Source: Symbiodinium natans | Taxonomy: Eukaryota; Sar; Dinophyceae; Suessiales; Symbiodiniaceae | Reading direction: 5' to 3' | DNA: 64,000 bases | Assembly (NCBI GenBank): GCA_905221605.1 | Contig: CAJNDS010002605.1 | Span: 1-64,000 of the forward strand | Shown: positions 25,401-36,779 of the stretch, piece after piece | How the letters are laid out: each line of letters starts with the position of its first letter | Numbering within the stretch: the stretch's first letter is position 1 | Made by a program: the position numbers and the translations under genes | The notes under the pieces: generated by a model | What the model saw: the letters and a program-made list of their open reading frames with translations, nothing else | Databases searched by the model: none | What the model was told of the DNA's origin: nothing

Positions 25401-26150
25401 GGACAGTGCAGAGTCCGGTCGTTGGAACCGTGCTGGCCATGCTGTTCCTGCAAAAGCGCGGCACGATTTCAATAAGATCTGTCTCTTCGTGTTTCTCCTC
25501 GACATTGATTTCTGGCAAAAAAGTCTTGAGTCTTGAGTCGAACCCCGTGACGGCACTGGAACGTGGAGCGCCGCCCTTTATGAACCCTAAACCTCCTAAA
25601 CATACATCCGCATTTAGGCATCCAAGCCTCACAGACATGCTCAGATTGTCTGGGCTAGGGGCGGATGGTGAGAAGGTCGTCGATCATCGCTCTGGCAACT
25701 TGGAAACTGCCACTCCTTGCCAGCATGAGTTTGGGGTTGACGACTGTGGGCCCGAAGCTGCAGGGTTTAAGGCGAAATGGGTGTGATCACAGGCGGTTTG
25801 TGAAGGCAAAGGGGAACCTGCGAACCCTCCGCGCCCTTCTGCAAACGTTCTCCGATTGTGTTTCTGCTGAGCCCCCAAAGTACTGGCCACATCCGTTTCT
25901 GCCCTGATTTCCGTAAGGCAAACATGCCTTTGGCGCACGTGCCCCAAGTCTACAGTGCTACCACAGCAGTGCCACTCGGCTCCAGACTGCCTGACAAAAG
26001 CAGCACGTAGGCTCTAAATGCAAAAATCCTGCCCAGTACTTTAACACCAAGGATCTTGATCGCCCAGTCCAAAGGTGAGATGGACTGGGTGCCGACCTTG
26101 GTTGCAACAATCACTGGGGCGGAAACATACGGAACATGTGCACACTGTGT
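22440..26150. other. Mostly unassigned; tandem duplication at 25.06 kb
   Basis: Short frames, a 13-base C run (23386-23398), two related copies of ACAGAAGAGCG near 23.1 kb, and a perfect 14-bp tandem duplication (GGTATAACGTCGAA, 25058-25071 and 25072-25085). The longest frame, 226 codons on the plus strand at 25106-25786, has no recognisable domain, and the antisense frames are open too. Confidence 0.4.
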
Positions 26151-27078
26151 TGGGTGCATGACTGTGTGACTGTGTGACTGAGTGACTGTGTGACTGAGTG
26201 ACTGTGTGACTGTGTGTGTGTGTGTCTCTGTGTGTGTGTGTGTGTGTCTCTGTGTCTGTGTGTCTGTGTGTCTGTGTGTCTGTGTGTCTGTGTGTCTCTG
26301 TGTCTGTGTGTCTCTGTGTCTGTGTGTCTCTGTGTCTGTGTGTCTCTGTGTCTGTGTGTCTCTGTGTCTGTGTGTCTCTGTGTCTGTGTGTCTCTGTGTC
26401 TGTGTGTCTCTGTGTCTGGTGTCTCTGTGTCTGTGTGTCTCTGTGTCTGTGTGTGTCTGTGTGTCTCTGGTCTGTGTGTCTCTGTGTTCTGTGTGTCTCT
26501 GTGTTGTGTGTCTCTGTGTCTGTGTGTCTCTGTGTCTGTGTGTCTGTGTCTGTGTGTCTCTGTGTCTTGTGTGTCTCTGTGTGTCTCGGTGTCTGTGTGT
26601 CTATGTGTCTGTGTGGTCTCTGTGTCTGTGTGTCTCTGTGTCTCTCTGTGTCTGTGTGTCTCTGTGTGTGTGTCTATGTGTGTGTCTCTGTGTCTGTGTC
26701 TCTCTGTGTCTTCTGTGTCTCTGTGTCTCTCTGTGTGTGTGTGTGTGTGGTGGCGTGTGTGGGTGTGTGTGGTGTGTGGTGTGTGTGTGTGTGTGTGGGG
26801 GGGGGTGTGTGGGGTGGGTGTGCGTGTGTGTCGGTGCGTGTGCGTGTGTGTGTGCTGTGTGCGTGTGCGTGTGCGTGTGCGTGTGCGTGGTGGGTGTGGG
26901 TGGGGTGTGGTGGGTGTGGGTGTGGGTGTGGGTGTGGGGTGGGTGTGGGTGTGTGGGTGTGGGTGTGGGTGGTGGGTGTGGGTGGTGGGTGGGGTGTGGG
27001 GGGTGGGTGGGTGGGGGGGTGGGTGGGTGGGTGGGTGGGTGGGTGGGGTGGGGGGGGTGGGTGGGGGGGTGGGTGGGT

Positions 27079-27119
<41 letters not shown>

Positions 27120-27364
27120 TGTGTGTCTCTGTGTGTCTCTGTGTGTGTGTGTGTGTCTGTCTGCCTGCCTGTCTGTCTGTCTGTGTGTCTGTGTGTGTGT
27201 GTGTGTCTCTGTGTGTCTCTGTGTGTCTCTGTGTGTGTGTGTGTGTGTGTGTGTCTTTGTGTGTGTGTGTGTCTTTGTGTGTCTGTGTGTCTCTGTGTGT
27301 GCGTGTGTGTCTGTGTGTGTGTCAGAGCGTGTGTGAGTGGTGTGTGAGTGGCATGTGTCAGAGA

Positions 27365-27409
<45 letters not shown>

Positions 27410-27475
27410 AGAGAGAGAGAGAGAGAAAGAAAGAGAGTGAGTGAGAGTGTGTCTCTGTGTGTGTGTGTGTGTGTG
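26150..27475. repeat. 1.3-kb compound TG/TC/GGGT/AG satellite
   Basis: Plus strand is almost only G, T and C in ordered zones: TGACTGTG units (26160-26215); a 16-bp minisatellite with TGTGTGTCTCTGTGTC units (about 26220-26730); GTGTGGG units (26740-26960); (GGGT)n and G runs (about 26990-27080); (TG)n with TCTC (27080-27340); (AG)n (27361-27440). Open frames of 300-490 codons on both strands are artefacts of this composition. Confidence 0.97.
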
Positions 27476-27479
27476 TATA

Positions 27480-30400
27480 AGGCCACCAACCAACGCCATG
27501 AGGACTCACACTCTCGATGGGGAGTACGGTTCACGGGTGTTGCAGGGGGTTTGCTTTGGATGCCGTGCTTCAGGGGTTGCCAACCCATTGGACCGACGCA
27601 ATCGGGCCGCTGTGATTCTCAGCATGTCCATCGCTCGCTGCGATCGTCCCGCAATTGCGATGGCCTTAGGGGGATTGCGGGGTGAGCCCAGCGAGCGCTG
27701 TAGTCTGGTTGCAGTAGAGGGCATGACACGGCATGACCTGACAGTCTCGTCTAACTATCAGGACCTCACCCCATCACCCATCACGAGCCAAAGGGGCCCC
27801 TTACCAGTGTCCCAGTGTGCAGTTAGATCTTGGGTTCTTACAGACCAACCCCTTAAGACCTTAAGAGCCTCCACATTACCTCCACGTTATTAGCATCAGG
27901 GCTCCTTCCGGAATCGCTTGGCGCTGTTGGTGTTGATGGCTTTCATGACAATCGTGGAGCCCTCTCAGGAAAGCAGTTGCGATTTCGGTGTCGCAGCACA
28001 GCGCGTGAAACAAGTCGCCGCTTCTCTGCGTTATGGTCTTTTCCGGAGAATCCTGAATATCTGATATCTGGGACAGTATTTGCAACAGGTGCACGAAAAA
28101 CGGCCCCCAGCCATCTGACCTTAAACGTCGGCGAAGCAAAGCGCACTCTTGCAAGGGAATGTAAGAGGTTCCCTATTGCCGGAGTGGTTCGGACTAACAA
28201 TGAACTTCTTCAAGCAACGGCAGGGAACACAAGCACCTCCAAGATTGTCCGCACCAAAATCTTCGAAATCCTCGGGCTGCAAACAGCACGTGAGAGAACT
28301 AGGACCCAGAGTGGGCTCTGAGGAACTATTGGTTGCTGCTGCCCAGGAACAAATAGATACAGCCTGCTCCGGACCACCGGTCTAGGAGAGCTCTAGTTCC
28401 TCCTTTTAGGATCCCACAGGTTTAGGGAGGATCCGAAGGAAACGAGGATTGATCACAAGCTTCAGGGGCCCTTCTTTGCCAACCTGCCCTACTCTATGTG
28501 TATAGAACCGGGCGATGCTTCTGCCCCAGTGATTACAAGGTTTGGCAGACTCTACGCCCCACGCCGACATTTTTGTGGGCTTCGGGTGCTTGTCTTCTAT
28601 GGTTGTATTGATAGGTACGGGGAGTCGTTCTTCCCCGAGGGTCAGACTTGTGTGAAGGAAGTCCTCTAGCTTCAAAACTAACCCCATATGCCATATATTG
28701 CCATATGCTACAGAGCAACTCGCAGAATGCAAGAATCAAAGCACTCCCTGAAGTTGCGGTGGTCTCCAGACTGGGCCCTGGTCCATGTACCTGAAACCAA
28801 GGCCCTCTTAACCAGCGTGAGGGCGAGGGTCAGAGTCAGTGACCATCGCAATGAATTGGCTGCCTTCTCATCTACAAGCCTTGGCAGGCACAGTTACCTG
28901 GAAGGCTTGCCCCATCTGTGACATTCATCGACCCGAAACCCTAAACCCTAAACCCCCCGACCTGAAAGGAAAGGGGGGGGGACAAGCGGGAGCAAGCTCG
29001 GACTTGCCGGCGGTTCCCCCCTTTGTCCGGCGAGAGGAATTGCAGAACTGTGGGGAGTGTACCTTGTGATCCTCCGCTCCTCAAAGGGCCAAGAAATGAA
29101 CCATTTCATGGTGATAGTGAGAGTATTTATTCTATTTTCTTTATGAATACTGAGAATGGCCTCAGAAGTATATCCAAAGCGACCCCCCCCCCCTTTCACT
29201 CTCCAGTTTACAACCCTTACGGCCCCAGATGAGGCCCCAAACAGGGTCCCGGCTCCCCCCATAGCCCCCACACTCCCCCTTGGACTGATCAGCTGGAGCT
29301 TCTGAACTTCAGCGTGAGTTTTTTTGTTGGTGCTCGTGTTGTTTCATTCGAGGCTTCTCCGTCCGCCAAGTCTGCATGTGTTTCGCCATGCAGCAGATAT
29401 GTGATCCATTTAGGCCATCATGTATCCTCTCCCCTCATGCCCACCTTACTGAACGGATCCTCAAGTGAATTCTGAATGCGACACCAGGAGTATCTACACC
29501 TCTGAATAACCAGCCGGCGAAGAAGAACGCACTGCTGTGCAGCTGTGTTGCATCATCTGCAGGACCTGGCTCCAGGCCTCCAGGCAGTTCCAGCATCACA
29601 AAATGCTCAGGGAGGCGTGGCTCCTCTTCCCTCATGCTGCCTTGGTAGTTTCAACCTTTTTCGCAGAAGAACTCTAAAATGACGGATGCAGGAGGGGGCG
29701 TGATGGGGCATGTATCGGATTGCCTGAGGGACTGTCGCGGCCCGGGTTCCACGATAAGTAGCGCCCCCTAAACCCCACCAAGCCAAACTGAAGCTCCCAA
29801 AACACCCAACGTTATACCCAAAGCTGAAACTTCGATTTCATTGAGCAATTGAAACCTTGAGCACTGAAGCTAATAGACCATGTCTCAGCTCCTGCTTCAA
29901 CTTCCCCCGCCTCATATTTCACCCTTGAGCTCTGACACTCAAAAAAACTCCTTCCAGTATACGCTTGCGCAGCACAGAGTTTGCTTGCGCATGCAGCATG
30001 CCCCAGTTTGCAGGTCTGGAACCCAAGTGTACGGGAATGCCTTCGCAACAAAAGATGACAATGACATGATGGTACTCTGACTGGCTGCATCTAACTCTTC
30101 ACATTCGTCTACATAGGTTTGGGATCTCGGCGTTTCGGGTGCCACCAGTCCATCCCACAGCAAGCAGAAATCCTCATCCACGACACTACGACACCCCAAA
30201 CAAACCCCTTAATATCCAACGTGACAGAAACAGGAATACTTAAACCACAAACATCTGCATAAGTCCCGCCTCTATGAAGGGCGGAAACAACTCGGTTGGA
30301 ATGCCATACCCCACATGACCTTGGCAAGCAGGCGGGTTGTGAAATGGGGTTAAAGCCTAGGGGGGGGGATATAGGATGCGATGTCTGGGGTCAGCCCCTA

Positions 30401-32050
30401 CTTGCTGAATCCCCCCGTTTGACCAGGGTTTTGGGTCACAATGACATTTTGCCTACTTTGGACCCCGAGCTGTGCAAAAACTCTATGCTACCTGTGCGAG
30501 TGATGCAGTACAACATACAGTAGACGCCGCCGCCCGACTTCCTTTAGAAACAAGAGCCCCCGAAAGCACAACCTCTTTGCGCTCAAGGCCCCAAGTTCCT
30601 GCTAAGCCACGCAGGCCCAAAGCTGATATCTCTTCGACCATCTCCCTCGGCCTCCCAGCAGGATCACAGGTGCATGACAGGCATCGCATGGCATCGCTGT
30701 GCAGCACTGGTCCAGGGTGTGTGTCAGAAGCCCATCTGTGGTAGGGAGTCAATGGACAAGTGCTGCTGGATGTACGTTCAAAATCCTGCGCAGAACGCAG
30801 GGGCGTGTTCGAGGTCTACTGGCATAAGGATGGTCAGATCACGCGTCAGCCCATGTTGAACTAATCTCCGCTCCTCAAGCCGCGAAAGCTCAAGAATTCC
30901 AATGCAATTTACCCTCACTACGTCTCCACATAAGGGCTTGTTGGCTGCTCCGTGGGCCTCTTGTACATTTCCAAGGACATCTCCAGCACCTTACGGAAGA
31001 GGCCGCGGCGGAGAGTCGAAACAGGTTTAGGAAAGAACCGATTGTTCAAGCTCGTTAACATGGCAAGCCAGGCAAGGCTTTCGGGTCTGAAGGTCAGGGC
31101 TCTTTAACCTCACCCCTCCCAAACCCTCAGCCCCAACTCCGGAAGAGGCAACCATAAGCCCTAAGCTGGAAGTTCAATCAACGATGAAACTCTAGGCTGC
31201 GATTGCTGCGGAGTTTGGGAGGTAGGATTGCTAAGGGTTTGCTACACTTGTTCAAGGACTTTTGGGGTTTTTTCAGGTGTTGCTTAGGTTTTGTAGGGCT
31301 GCTGGGTGAGGGACTTTTGGGGTAGACAAAGCTTGACCACCCTAACAGAGGGATCCAGCTTAAACCCATTCATCAAGCAGGACAGGACTATCAAACGGCT
31401 CGCAGTCGACATGCCGAAACATTTATTACATCTTTATCTCCCTGCAGAATTGCAACAGGTCGTACAACTCCGCCTTGTCTGCAATGAAGTTCAATCGCGT
31501 CGACGACTGCTTGAAGTAGTCCTGCCCTTTGGGCGCCACCCTTAGCTCAGCTGGTCTTTCTAGCTGCTCTATTCGATTGCCCCCTCCCTCTCCACCTCGG
31601 GGGATTCAGCCCTATCCTTCTTCCTCTCCAGCAGTACAGTAGCGCCTGTGGCAGCTGTAAACACAGCCTGGCTGCTCGCGAAAGCGTGGTGCGCAGCAGG
31701 CCCAAAACAATTTCAGGGCTCGGTGTCCCTACAGTCTCTTCAGCATCTTGGCGGGATCATGTCGACGAAAAGCATGCGACAAGTAGCTGCCGCAAGCTCG
31801 GTTTCTAACATGCAAGAAGTGGGACTCGTTGTCGATTCTATTCATAGCAGCACAGTCCAGCAAGCCATCGTCACACGAATATTCAGTAAAGCAATCAATA
31901 GAAGGCAGTCGAGCCAGGCTTGAGGCCACAGCAAGGGAGACCTCGCTTAGACCACGCAAATACGGGGTGCTTTGCGAAGCCAATTAGCCTGCAAACGTAT
32001 GCTGGGAAAAGCGGAGACTGCAGCTTCCTGTGCACCCTTGGAAAAAACCA
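27480..32050. other. Mostly unassigned; a small telomeric block
   Basis: A CCCTAAA block at 28931-28958. GCCATAT occurs three times at 28,680-28,710. Frames up to 150 codons (27441-27893 plus is partly satellite-derived) are not recognised. Confidence 0.4.
28931..28958. repeat. Interstitial telomere-type repeat (short)
   Basis: CCCGAAACCCTAAACCCTAA on the plus strand, about three units. A similar degenerate block lies at 32052-32078. Confidence 0.8.
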
Positions 32051-32540
32051 AGCCTTAAACCCGAAACCCTAACCCTGACCACACCACAGGGGGTGGGGCG
32101 GGGGGGGGGGTTGGCGGAGGCGACTGCGCCGGCAGCAGACATGGTTTTGATAAAGCTGGTGGGCTAATGCTCGATGCAGCTCAGCTGCCCAAAAAACACC
32201 TTGTACACATCGCGCCGCATTTGCTGGACGATGTCATCCGACAGGTTCCTGATGAACTTGTCGGCGGCCCGCTGATATCCTGACAGATTTGTTCCCTTAC
32301 AATTTGCAGAAAGCAACTACCTGTGTTCATTTCAAGCCAGCTGATTCACCCTTCCGTGATGCATGATCCTCAATGAAAAATCAGTTCCTGCAGGCGCATG
32401 CACAAACCTTCTCCGGGCAAAACCTGCACCCAACGAGCTCGAATGGCAAGCGGCGCAGCAAGCCAAACTCACAAACACCCAGATGCCGAACTACTACAAG
32501 ATACTGCCGGATCCTTTGATGCCCGCGGTCTGGCGCTTGA

Positions 32541-32601
32541 TCATTCGCTCAGTATTGTCCCAGAACCAGGTCCAAGCGACCTTTTCAACTCATCCAGCAA
32601 G
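32541..32601 (-). CDS. Candidate last exon of a three-exon gene end
   Basis: Minus strand, after the acceptor GACGAAAG; 1 base plus 20 codons to TGA. The peptide is LLDELKRSLGPGSGTILSE, a convincing C-terminus. The exon at 32813 ends in phase 2 (AG), and the first base here (C) completes Ser, so the frame is kept across a 211-bp GT-AG intron. A competing minus frame over the same bases (VAWTWFWDNTERMIK...) and a plus frame are also open, so the choice rests on phase agreement. Confidence 0.38.
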
Positions 32602-32812
32602 CTTTCGTCATCGAGGGGATTCGAGGGGGGCGTTCTCGTGTACAGTCTCAGGAGCTGGCAGGTGTTGGCAACTTACTCAGAACCCTTTCAATAACCGCAC
32701 GAGATTCTCCGGCCATGGCCCCAACTAACTACGCCTGCAATTTATTAACTACTCAGTCTCCAGAAGTACTTCAGCCGTCCCGAAAGCAAAGCGGCAGACA
32801 TCTTCGCATCAC

Positions 32813-32856
32813 CTTTGAGCAGAAACGTACAGCTGCCGCACTGCATCGTCAGCACC
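32813..32856 (-). CDS. Candidate small exon
   Basis: 44 bases between a TTGCAG acceptor and a GTGATG donor, phase 0 in and phase 2 out, encoding GADDAVRQLYVSAQ. Sits between the exons at 32998-33090 and 32541-32601 and agrees with both in phase. The frame is also open upstream without splicing, so the upstream border could be wrong. Confidence 0.36.
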
Positions 32857-32997
32857 CTGCAATCTACCCAGGCCCATCGACGAAAAACCAGCATGTTCCG
32901 ACGGAACCTGTTTCTTGCTCGATGGCAGCAGCCGAAAGGCCCCGAGAGGGCCCCCCCCGTATACAAAATGGGCAAAGGGGGTGGGGGGGGGGGGATC

Positions 32998-33090
32998 CTC
33001 GCAGCGCGCCTCGTGCTCGACGCCCCAGATTTTGGGGACCAGTGAGCGAAGCGATGCCAACATGATGGCCTGCTCCCCGATATGCTGATT
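32998..33090 (-). CDS. Candidate exon, unknown protein
   Basis: 31 codons after a CTTAAG acceptor and before a GA donor (CGAG|GATCC). Begins NQHIGEQAIMLASLRSLVPK and ends EHEARCE. About 80 percent of codons end in G/C, a strong coding signal. The intron that follows starts with a C/G homopolymer. With the two exons below it forms a phase-consistent 3' end of a minus-strand gene. No domain is recognised. Confidence 0.45.
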
Positions 33091-33521
33091 CTTAAGCGTG
33101 TCAGTCTGAGATTGGGGGTAGGCACGACATGTGAAGTGCTGCTCAGCTGAGGGTCTGCTTAATGCATACACAAGATGAAAGTCACAAGCGAAACAAAGGC
33201 TGCGTCCTTCAGATACTTCAGATAAATGAGCAGCAACATCTTTTGGCATATCCTAGTGAAAGGGGTTTCATTACAGGAGTTATTTGCAAGACATCAGGCA
33301 ATACAGCTCACACGCATCGAACGCTTTCGGGGGTCCTTGAACTCCGCATAGATGATGGGCTCCTGGCCAGCTGTCTGGCATGGAACGCTCTTGGAATGCA
33401 GGAAGGCAGTAAGATGCCTGAAATAGGTTTGGTTGAGGATGTGTGGCCTGCAGGCCGAAGTATCAGTACTTGGCTCATGTGTGCCTTGGGCCTGAACGCA
33501 AGGTCAAGCACCCTACACGAT

Positions 33522-33559
33522 GGTAATCTGTAGCACTTGCGGTAATCTGTAGCACTTGC
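33522..33559. repeat. Perfect 19-bp tandem duplication
   Basis: GGTAATCTGTAGCACTTGC occurs twice back to back (33522-33540, 33541-33559). Identity suggests a recent slippage or repair event. Confidence 0.95.
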
Positions 33560-33760
33560 GCGAATCCCCACGCAGAACCCTCAGCGTACTGTTTCCCTCC
33601 TTGTACTTCACAAGGACCAGGGCCAGTACATCACACTCCTCCTGGAGTCTGTAAGAGTTGGCTGCGTTCCTGAGATGGACCAGGCAGCCATACACTGAAA
33701 AGTCCGGATCTGGGGCTGGTCACTTGCTTTGCAGATTTCTTCTCTCTAACACAATCTGCT

Positions 33761-33834
33761 TTGGGATGTTTCATTCTAATCGGGGGTACTATAATCCCTA
33801 TTAAGGACTGTTAGTATAAGGGGGAACATCTCAA
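33761..33834. mobile_element. Fold-back MITE family A, copy 2 (left arm shortened)
   Basis: Starts TTGGGATGTT and ends GGGGGAACATCTCAA. The right arm (AATCCCTATTAAGGACTG) is intact, the left arm has lost its inner half. ATCTGCT is repeated on both sides (33754-33760; 33836-33842), a perfect 7-bp target duplication if one extra terminal base is counted with the element. Confidence 0.85.
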
Positions 33835-33950
33835 CATCTGCTCCTCCAGCCACTGCCAACAGCAGCGTGTCTTGAGCTCTTGCAGAAATCATCCGGCTTG
33901 GATGAGGGAGCGCACTTGTGCCGAGGTTTCCACAGATGCTATGCAGCTGG

Positions 33951-34078
33951 TACAGTAGACTCCAAAAAGTTGGAACATCTTTGTCCCCATACCCCAAAAG
34001 GTATCCTAAAGGGGATCCCAGCCATAATCATCCTTATGTATCCTTATACCATGTTCCAACTTTGTGGAGTTTGCTGTA
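33951..34078. mobile_element. Tc1/mariner-like MITE, family D
   Basis: Termini are 28-bp inverted repeats with three mismatches. The left reads TACAGTAGACTCCAAAAAG then TTGGAACAT; the right is its mirror ending GTTTGCTGTA. With the outer TA taken as the target duplication, the ends are CAG/CTG, as in Tc1/mariner elements. Interior about 70 bp (CCCCATACCCCAAAAGG...), no open frame. It lies only 116 bp from family A copy 2. Confidence 0.75.
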
Positions 34079-34479
34079 AGCTTTTTTGATACACTTATAC
34101 ATTTCAATGGCTCAGGGGGCCCCACTCTAGACTCAAACCATGCAATGCAACGTACCCCCTCTTTCACCAACTTCAAGAAGAGGAAGAATGTCCCTCACAC
34201 AGCGTGTGTCGCAACCATGGCGAGAACAGTGATGTCTGCAAGAATGCTTGCAACAACTGCCCAGACAGCGGCAACAAAGAAACTCATCTTTCAACAACGT
34301 TCAGCCCTGATAGTAGCGCAGCAAGGAGCAGAACCATCGCCTCAAACTGATCGAGAACCTGTCATTTCAACCAAAGCAGATCTGTGACATCTGCCAAAAG
34401 TCTGGCCGAAACAGCGTGCTCAAGGCTCGGGGTTGGGTTGACGCAAAGGGAGCTGTGTCCTCATGCACAAGAAACCCCA

Positions 34480-34985
34480 TGTAATATAGGATCATGAGTG
34501 CTGTACCTTTAGGACGTATTATTGACCCTAAGCTCTCATTCTAATGCTGCACCAACCTCGCGACCATAGAATTATTGAGTCATGAGTGTTCTCTCTTCAT
34601 GGAACTAGCCCGTATTATTAATAGTGAAGAGAACAAAGTGAACAAGGATACAAATGTAGTGAATTTATGAACGGAGTGCGTGATCCGCGTGAACTTGTGA
34701 ACGAAACGCACCCTTGGGACTCAATATTAATGCTGTAACCACCAGGAATACTATTAATAATGGGGTTTCTAGCTCTTGTTATTCACTCACTTGTATAGCC
34801 TGGTTGTTACATTAAATACGAAGAGAACGCAGTGAACTTGTGAACGAAGTGTGTGTTACGTTCACGCTTATATTAATTTCATGCGTTCATTCACTCTGTT
34901 CATTCGCTTATAAATTAATATAATGCGTTCTCTTCACAGTATTAATATTATTAATGGTGTGTGAAGAGAGCGGAGTGAGTGAATA
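34480..34985. repeat. AT-rich island with repeated GTGAACGAAGTG-type motifs
   Basis: Distinctly AT-rich against its surroundings. Contains the perfect direct repeat GTGAACTTGTGAACGAA (34689-34705; 34832-34848), several GAAGAGAAC(A/G) starts (34626, 34820) and the inverted counterpart TGCGTTCTCTTC (34924-34935), which pairs with GAAGAGAACGCA (34820-34831). Short ATTAATA palindromes separate the units. No coding frame. It could be a decayed tandem or inverted repeat element or an inserted foreign fragment; origin unknown. Confidence 0.7.
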
Positions 34986-34989
34986 AGCG

Positions 34990-36335
34990 AGAGAAAAGAG
35001 CGCATTCACGAGGGCGTCTGATGTGCGGTTCAGTCCAGGGGTGATGATACTGGAGGAATCTCTACATCTTCCGAAGCTCGGGGGGGCAGGCGCAGGAAAT
35101 AGGGAAGCGGTCTGGGTGCTCGCGGTGCATCCAGCCGTAGTGATTCGGTCCGAGGGACGGGATTCATCCAGCCCAAGCTGCCAGCGAAGCCCATCACTGC
35201 AGCGTTGAAGGTGAACATCTCCTCGGGTGCGCTTCTTCGTGATGTCGGGTTTGTCCATGTGTAAAACGCGGCATTTGGAAGTTGAGGGCAGCTTCAGCGG
35301 GACGTCGCGTAGTGTACCTACTATGAATACTCAGTCTGGCCTTTTGCACAATCAATGCGTAATCGCGCATGGGCCTTCCAAAGCCATATGGCCCCCATTC
35401 TCAACCCCTGTCCGTGAATCAACTGAAAGGATGAGTGACCCGGACATGCTGGACATCCGAGAGCACGGACTACATCATCTGCGCAACATGGGATCCCATC
35501 TGGAGAAAGTGGTGCGATTTGACCATGCGTATAAACTAAATCAATAATGAAGACTTGTAAATATTACAAGCAGGACTTTCGGGCAAACAGCCCCTTTCAA
35601 GGCTGCTTTTGTTCTGAAAGCTGGATGTTGACAAGCAAACAAAGCCATACCGCCATAACCACTTACTTGCACTAATCCTGCGATATCTGTTCGCTCACGC
35701 AATCACCGGCGCAGAGGATACGGATGCAAGCCCAGACGCATTGAAGTTCTCTGGAACTTTGGTCCCGATTCCTTTGGACATGGGCTTCTTGTCGGCATCC
35801 TCACCAGGACAGCTTGGTGGCATCAGACACAAGCGTGGGACGGCGTAGACCTTATAAAGACTTCCACCCCCAACATGGAAGTGGCACCCTGTCCGCCCTG
35901 TCCTCCATCTTGCCACCTGTGGCCTAGCAGCTCTAGCACAGGTCGCAAGCAAACGTCCCGCATCACCGGCTGCTAGTGCAGGCTTAGCTTCCAGGCAGAC
36001 ATGCAACTGTTTCGCAAAATTTCGGACTACGAGTACCTGCCCTGGAATAGAGGAAGCATTTCTCAGAAACGGGTCGATTAACCAATTCACCAATAGTGCC
36101 CATGCCCAACATGCGAATCGAGGCCCCGAATGCAAGCCACTTGGCGCCCAAACCAATCCACGCGACTTTGCAACCTTCAACAACCTTAACAGCACATATG
36201 GTCTCGGGCTACCACCCACCCACCCCGCATGGTACATCCTCCCTTGGATCCCTACCCCCCACGCTCCCCCCTGTGGTTGAAGGTTTAAGAGACCGGCCGC
36301 CCGTGCTACCCCCCTGCGCCCCCCCCCCCTTTGGA
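34990..36335. other. No supported gene
   Basis: The longest frame is 180 codons on the minus strand (35695-36237), ending ASGLASVSSAPVIA, with no recognised motif. The rest is short frames. Confidence 0.4.
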
Positions 36336-36339
36336 TGGG

Positions 36340-36430
36340 GCTTAGTGTTTAGGGTTTAAGGCTTAAGGTTTAGGGTTTACAGGGGTTTACAGGGGTTTAC
36401 ATAAGTTTAGGGTTTCAGGTTAGCCGTTTA
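36340..36430. repeat. Degenerate telomere-type block with TTTACAGGGG units
   Basis: TTTAGGG and TTTAAGG variants pass into three tandem GGTTTACAGGG-type units, then TTTAGGGTTTCAGG. A second degenerate block follows at 36460-36515 (GTTTACGGTTTAGGGTTAGG). Confidence 0.85.
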
Positions 36431-36678
36431 GCCCACCCTGCCTGTGCTATGAATGGGGGGTTGGCGTTTGGGGTTGAAGGTTTACGGTTTAGGGTTAGGG
36501 GAGAGGTTTTGGGTTTTTGCGGGGGGACACCTTGGGGGGGGGATACCATGAAGGGAGGGGGAGGGTGGGTAGGGCCCGGGAACCCGAGACCAGGTGAGGA
36601 CTCCAGCACGAGTTGCTGAAAGCTGCAGTTCAGGGGTGCTTCCCTCACGCTGGGACAATCAGGTTCTTGGACTGTCAA

Positions 36679-36769
36679 TTGGGATGTTCCCCCTTACACT
36701 GACAGTCCTTGATAGGGATTCTATATCATCCCTATTAAGGACTGTTCGTATAAGGGGGAACATCCCCAA
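36679..36769. mobile_element. Fold-back MITE family A, copy 3 (near-complete)
   Basis: A 91-bp element, almost one perfect palindrome. Starts TTGGGATGTTCCCCCTTAC; ends TAAGGGGGAACATCCCCAA. Inner stem AGGGATT / ATCCCT around a short AT loop. Flanks CTGTCAA and CTATCAA match at six of seven positions. Confidence 0.88.
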
Positions 36770-36779
36770 CTATCAAGGT

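Noticed and set aside
26111-27685. Open frames of 300-490 codons on both strands
   Set aside because: They are translations of the TG/CA satellite (Val/Cys/Ser or His/Thr/Arg repeats) and exist only because the repeat lacks stop codons.
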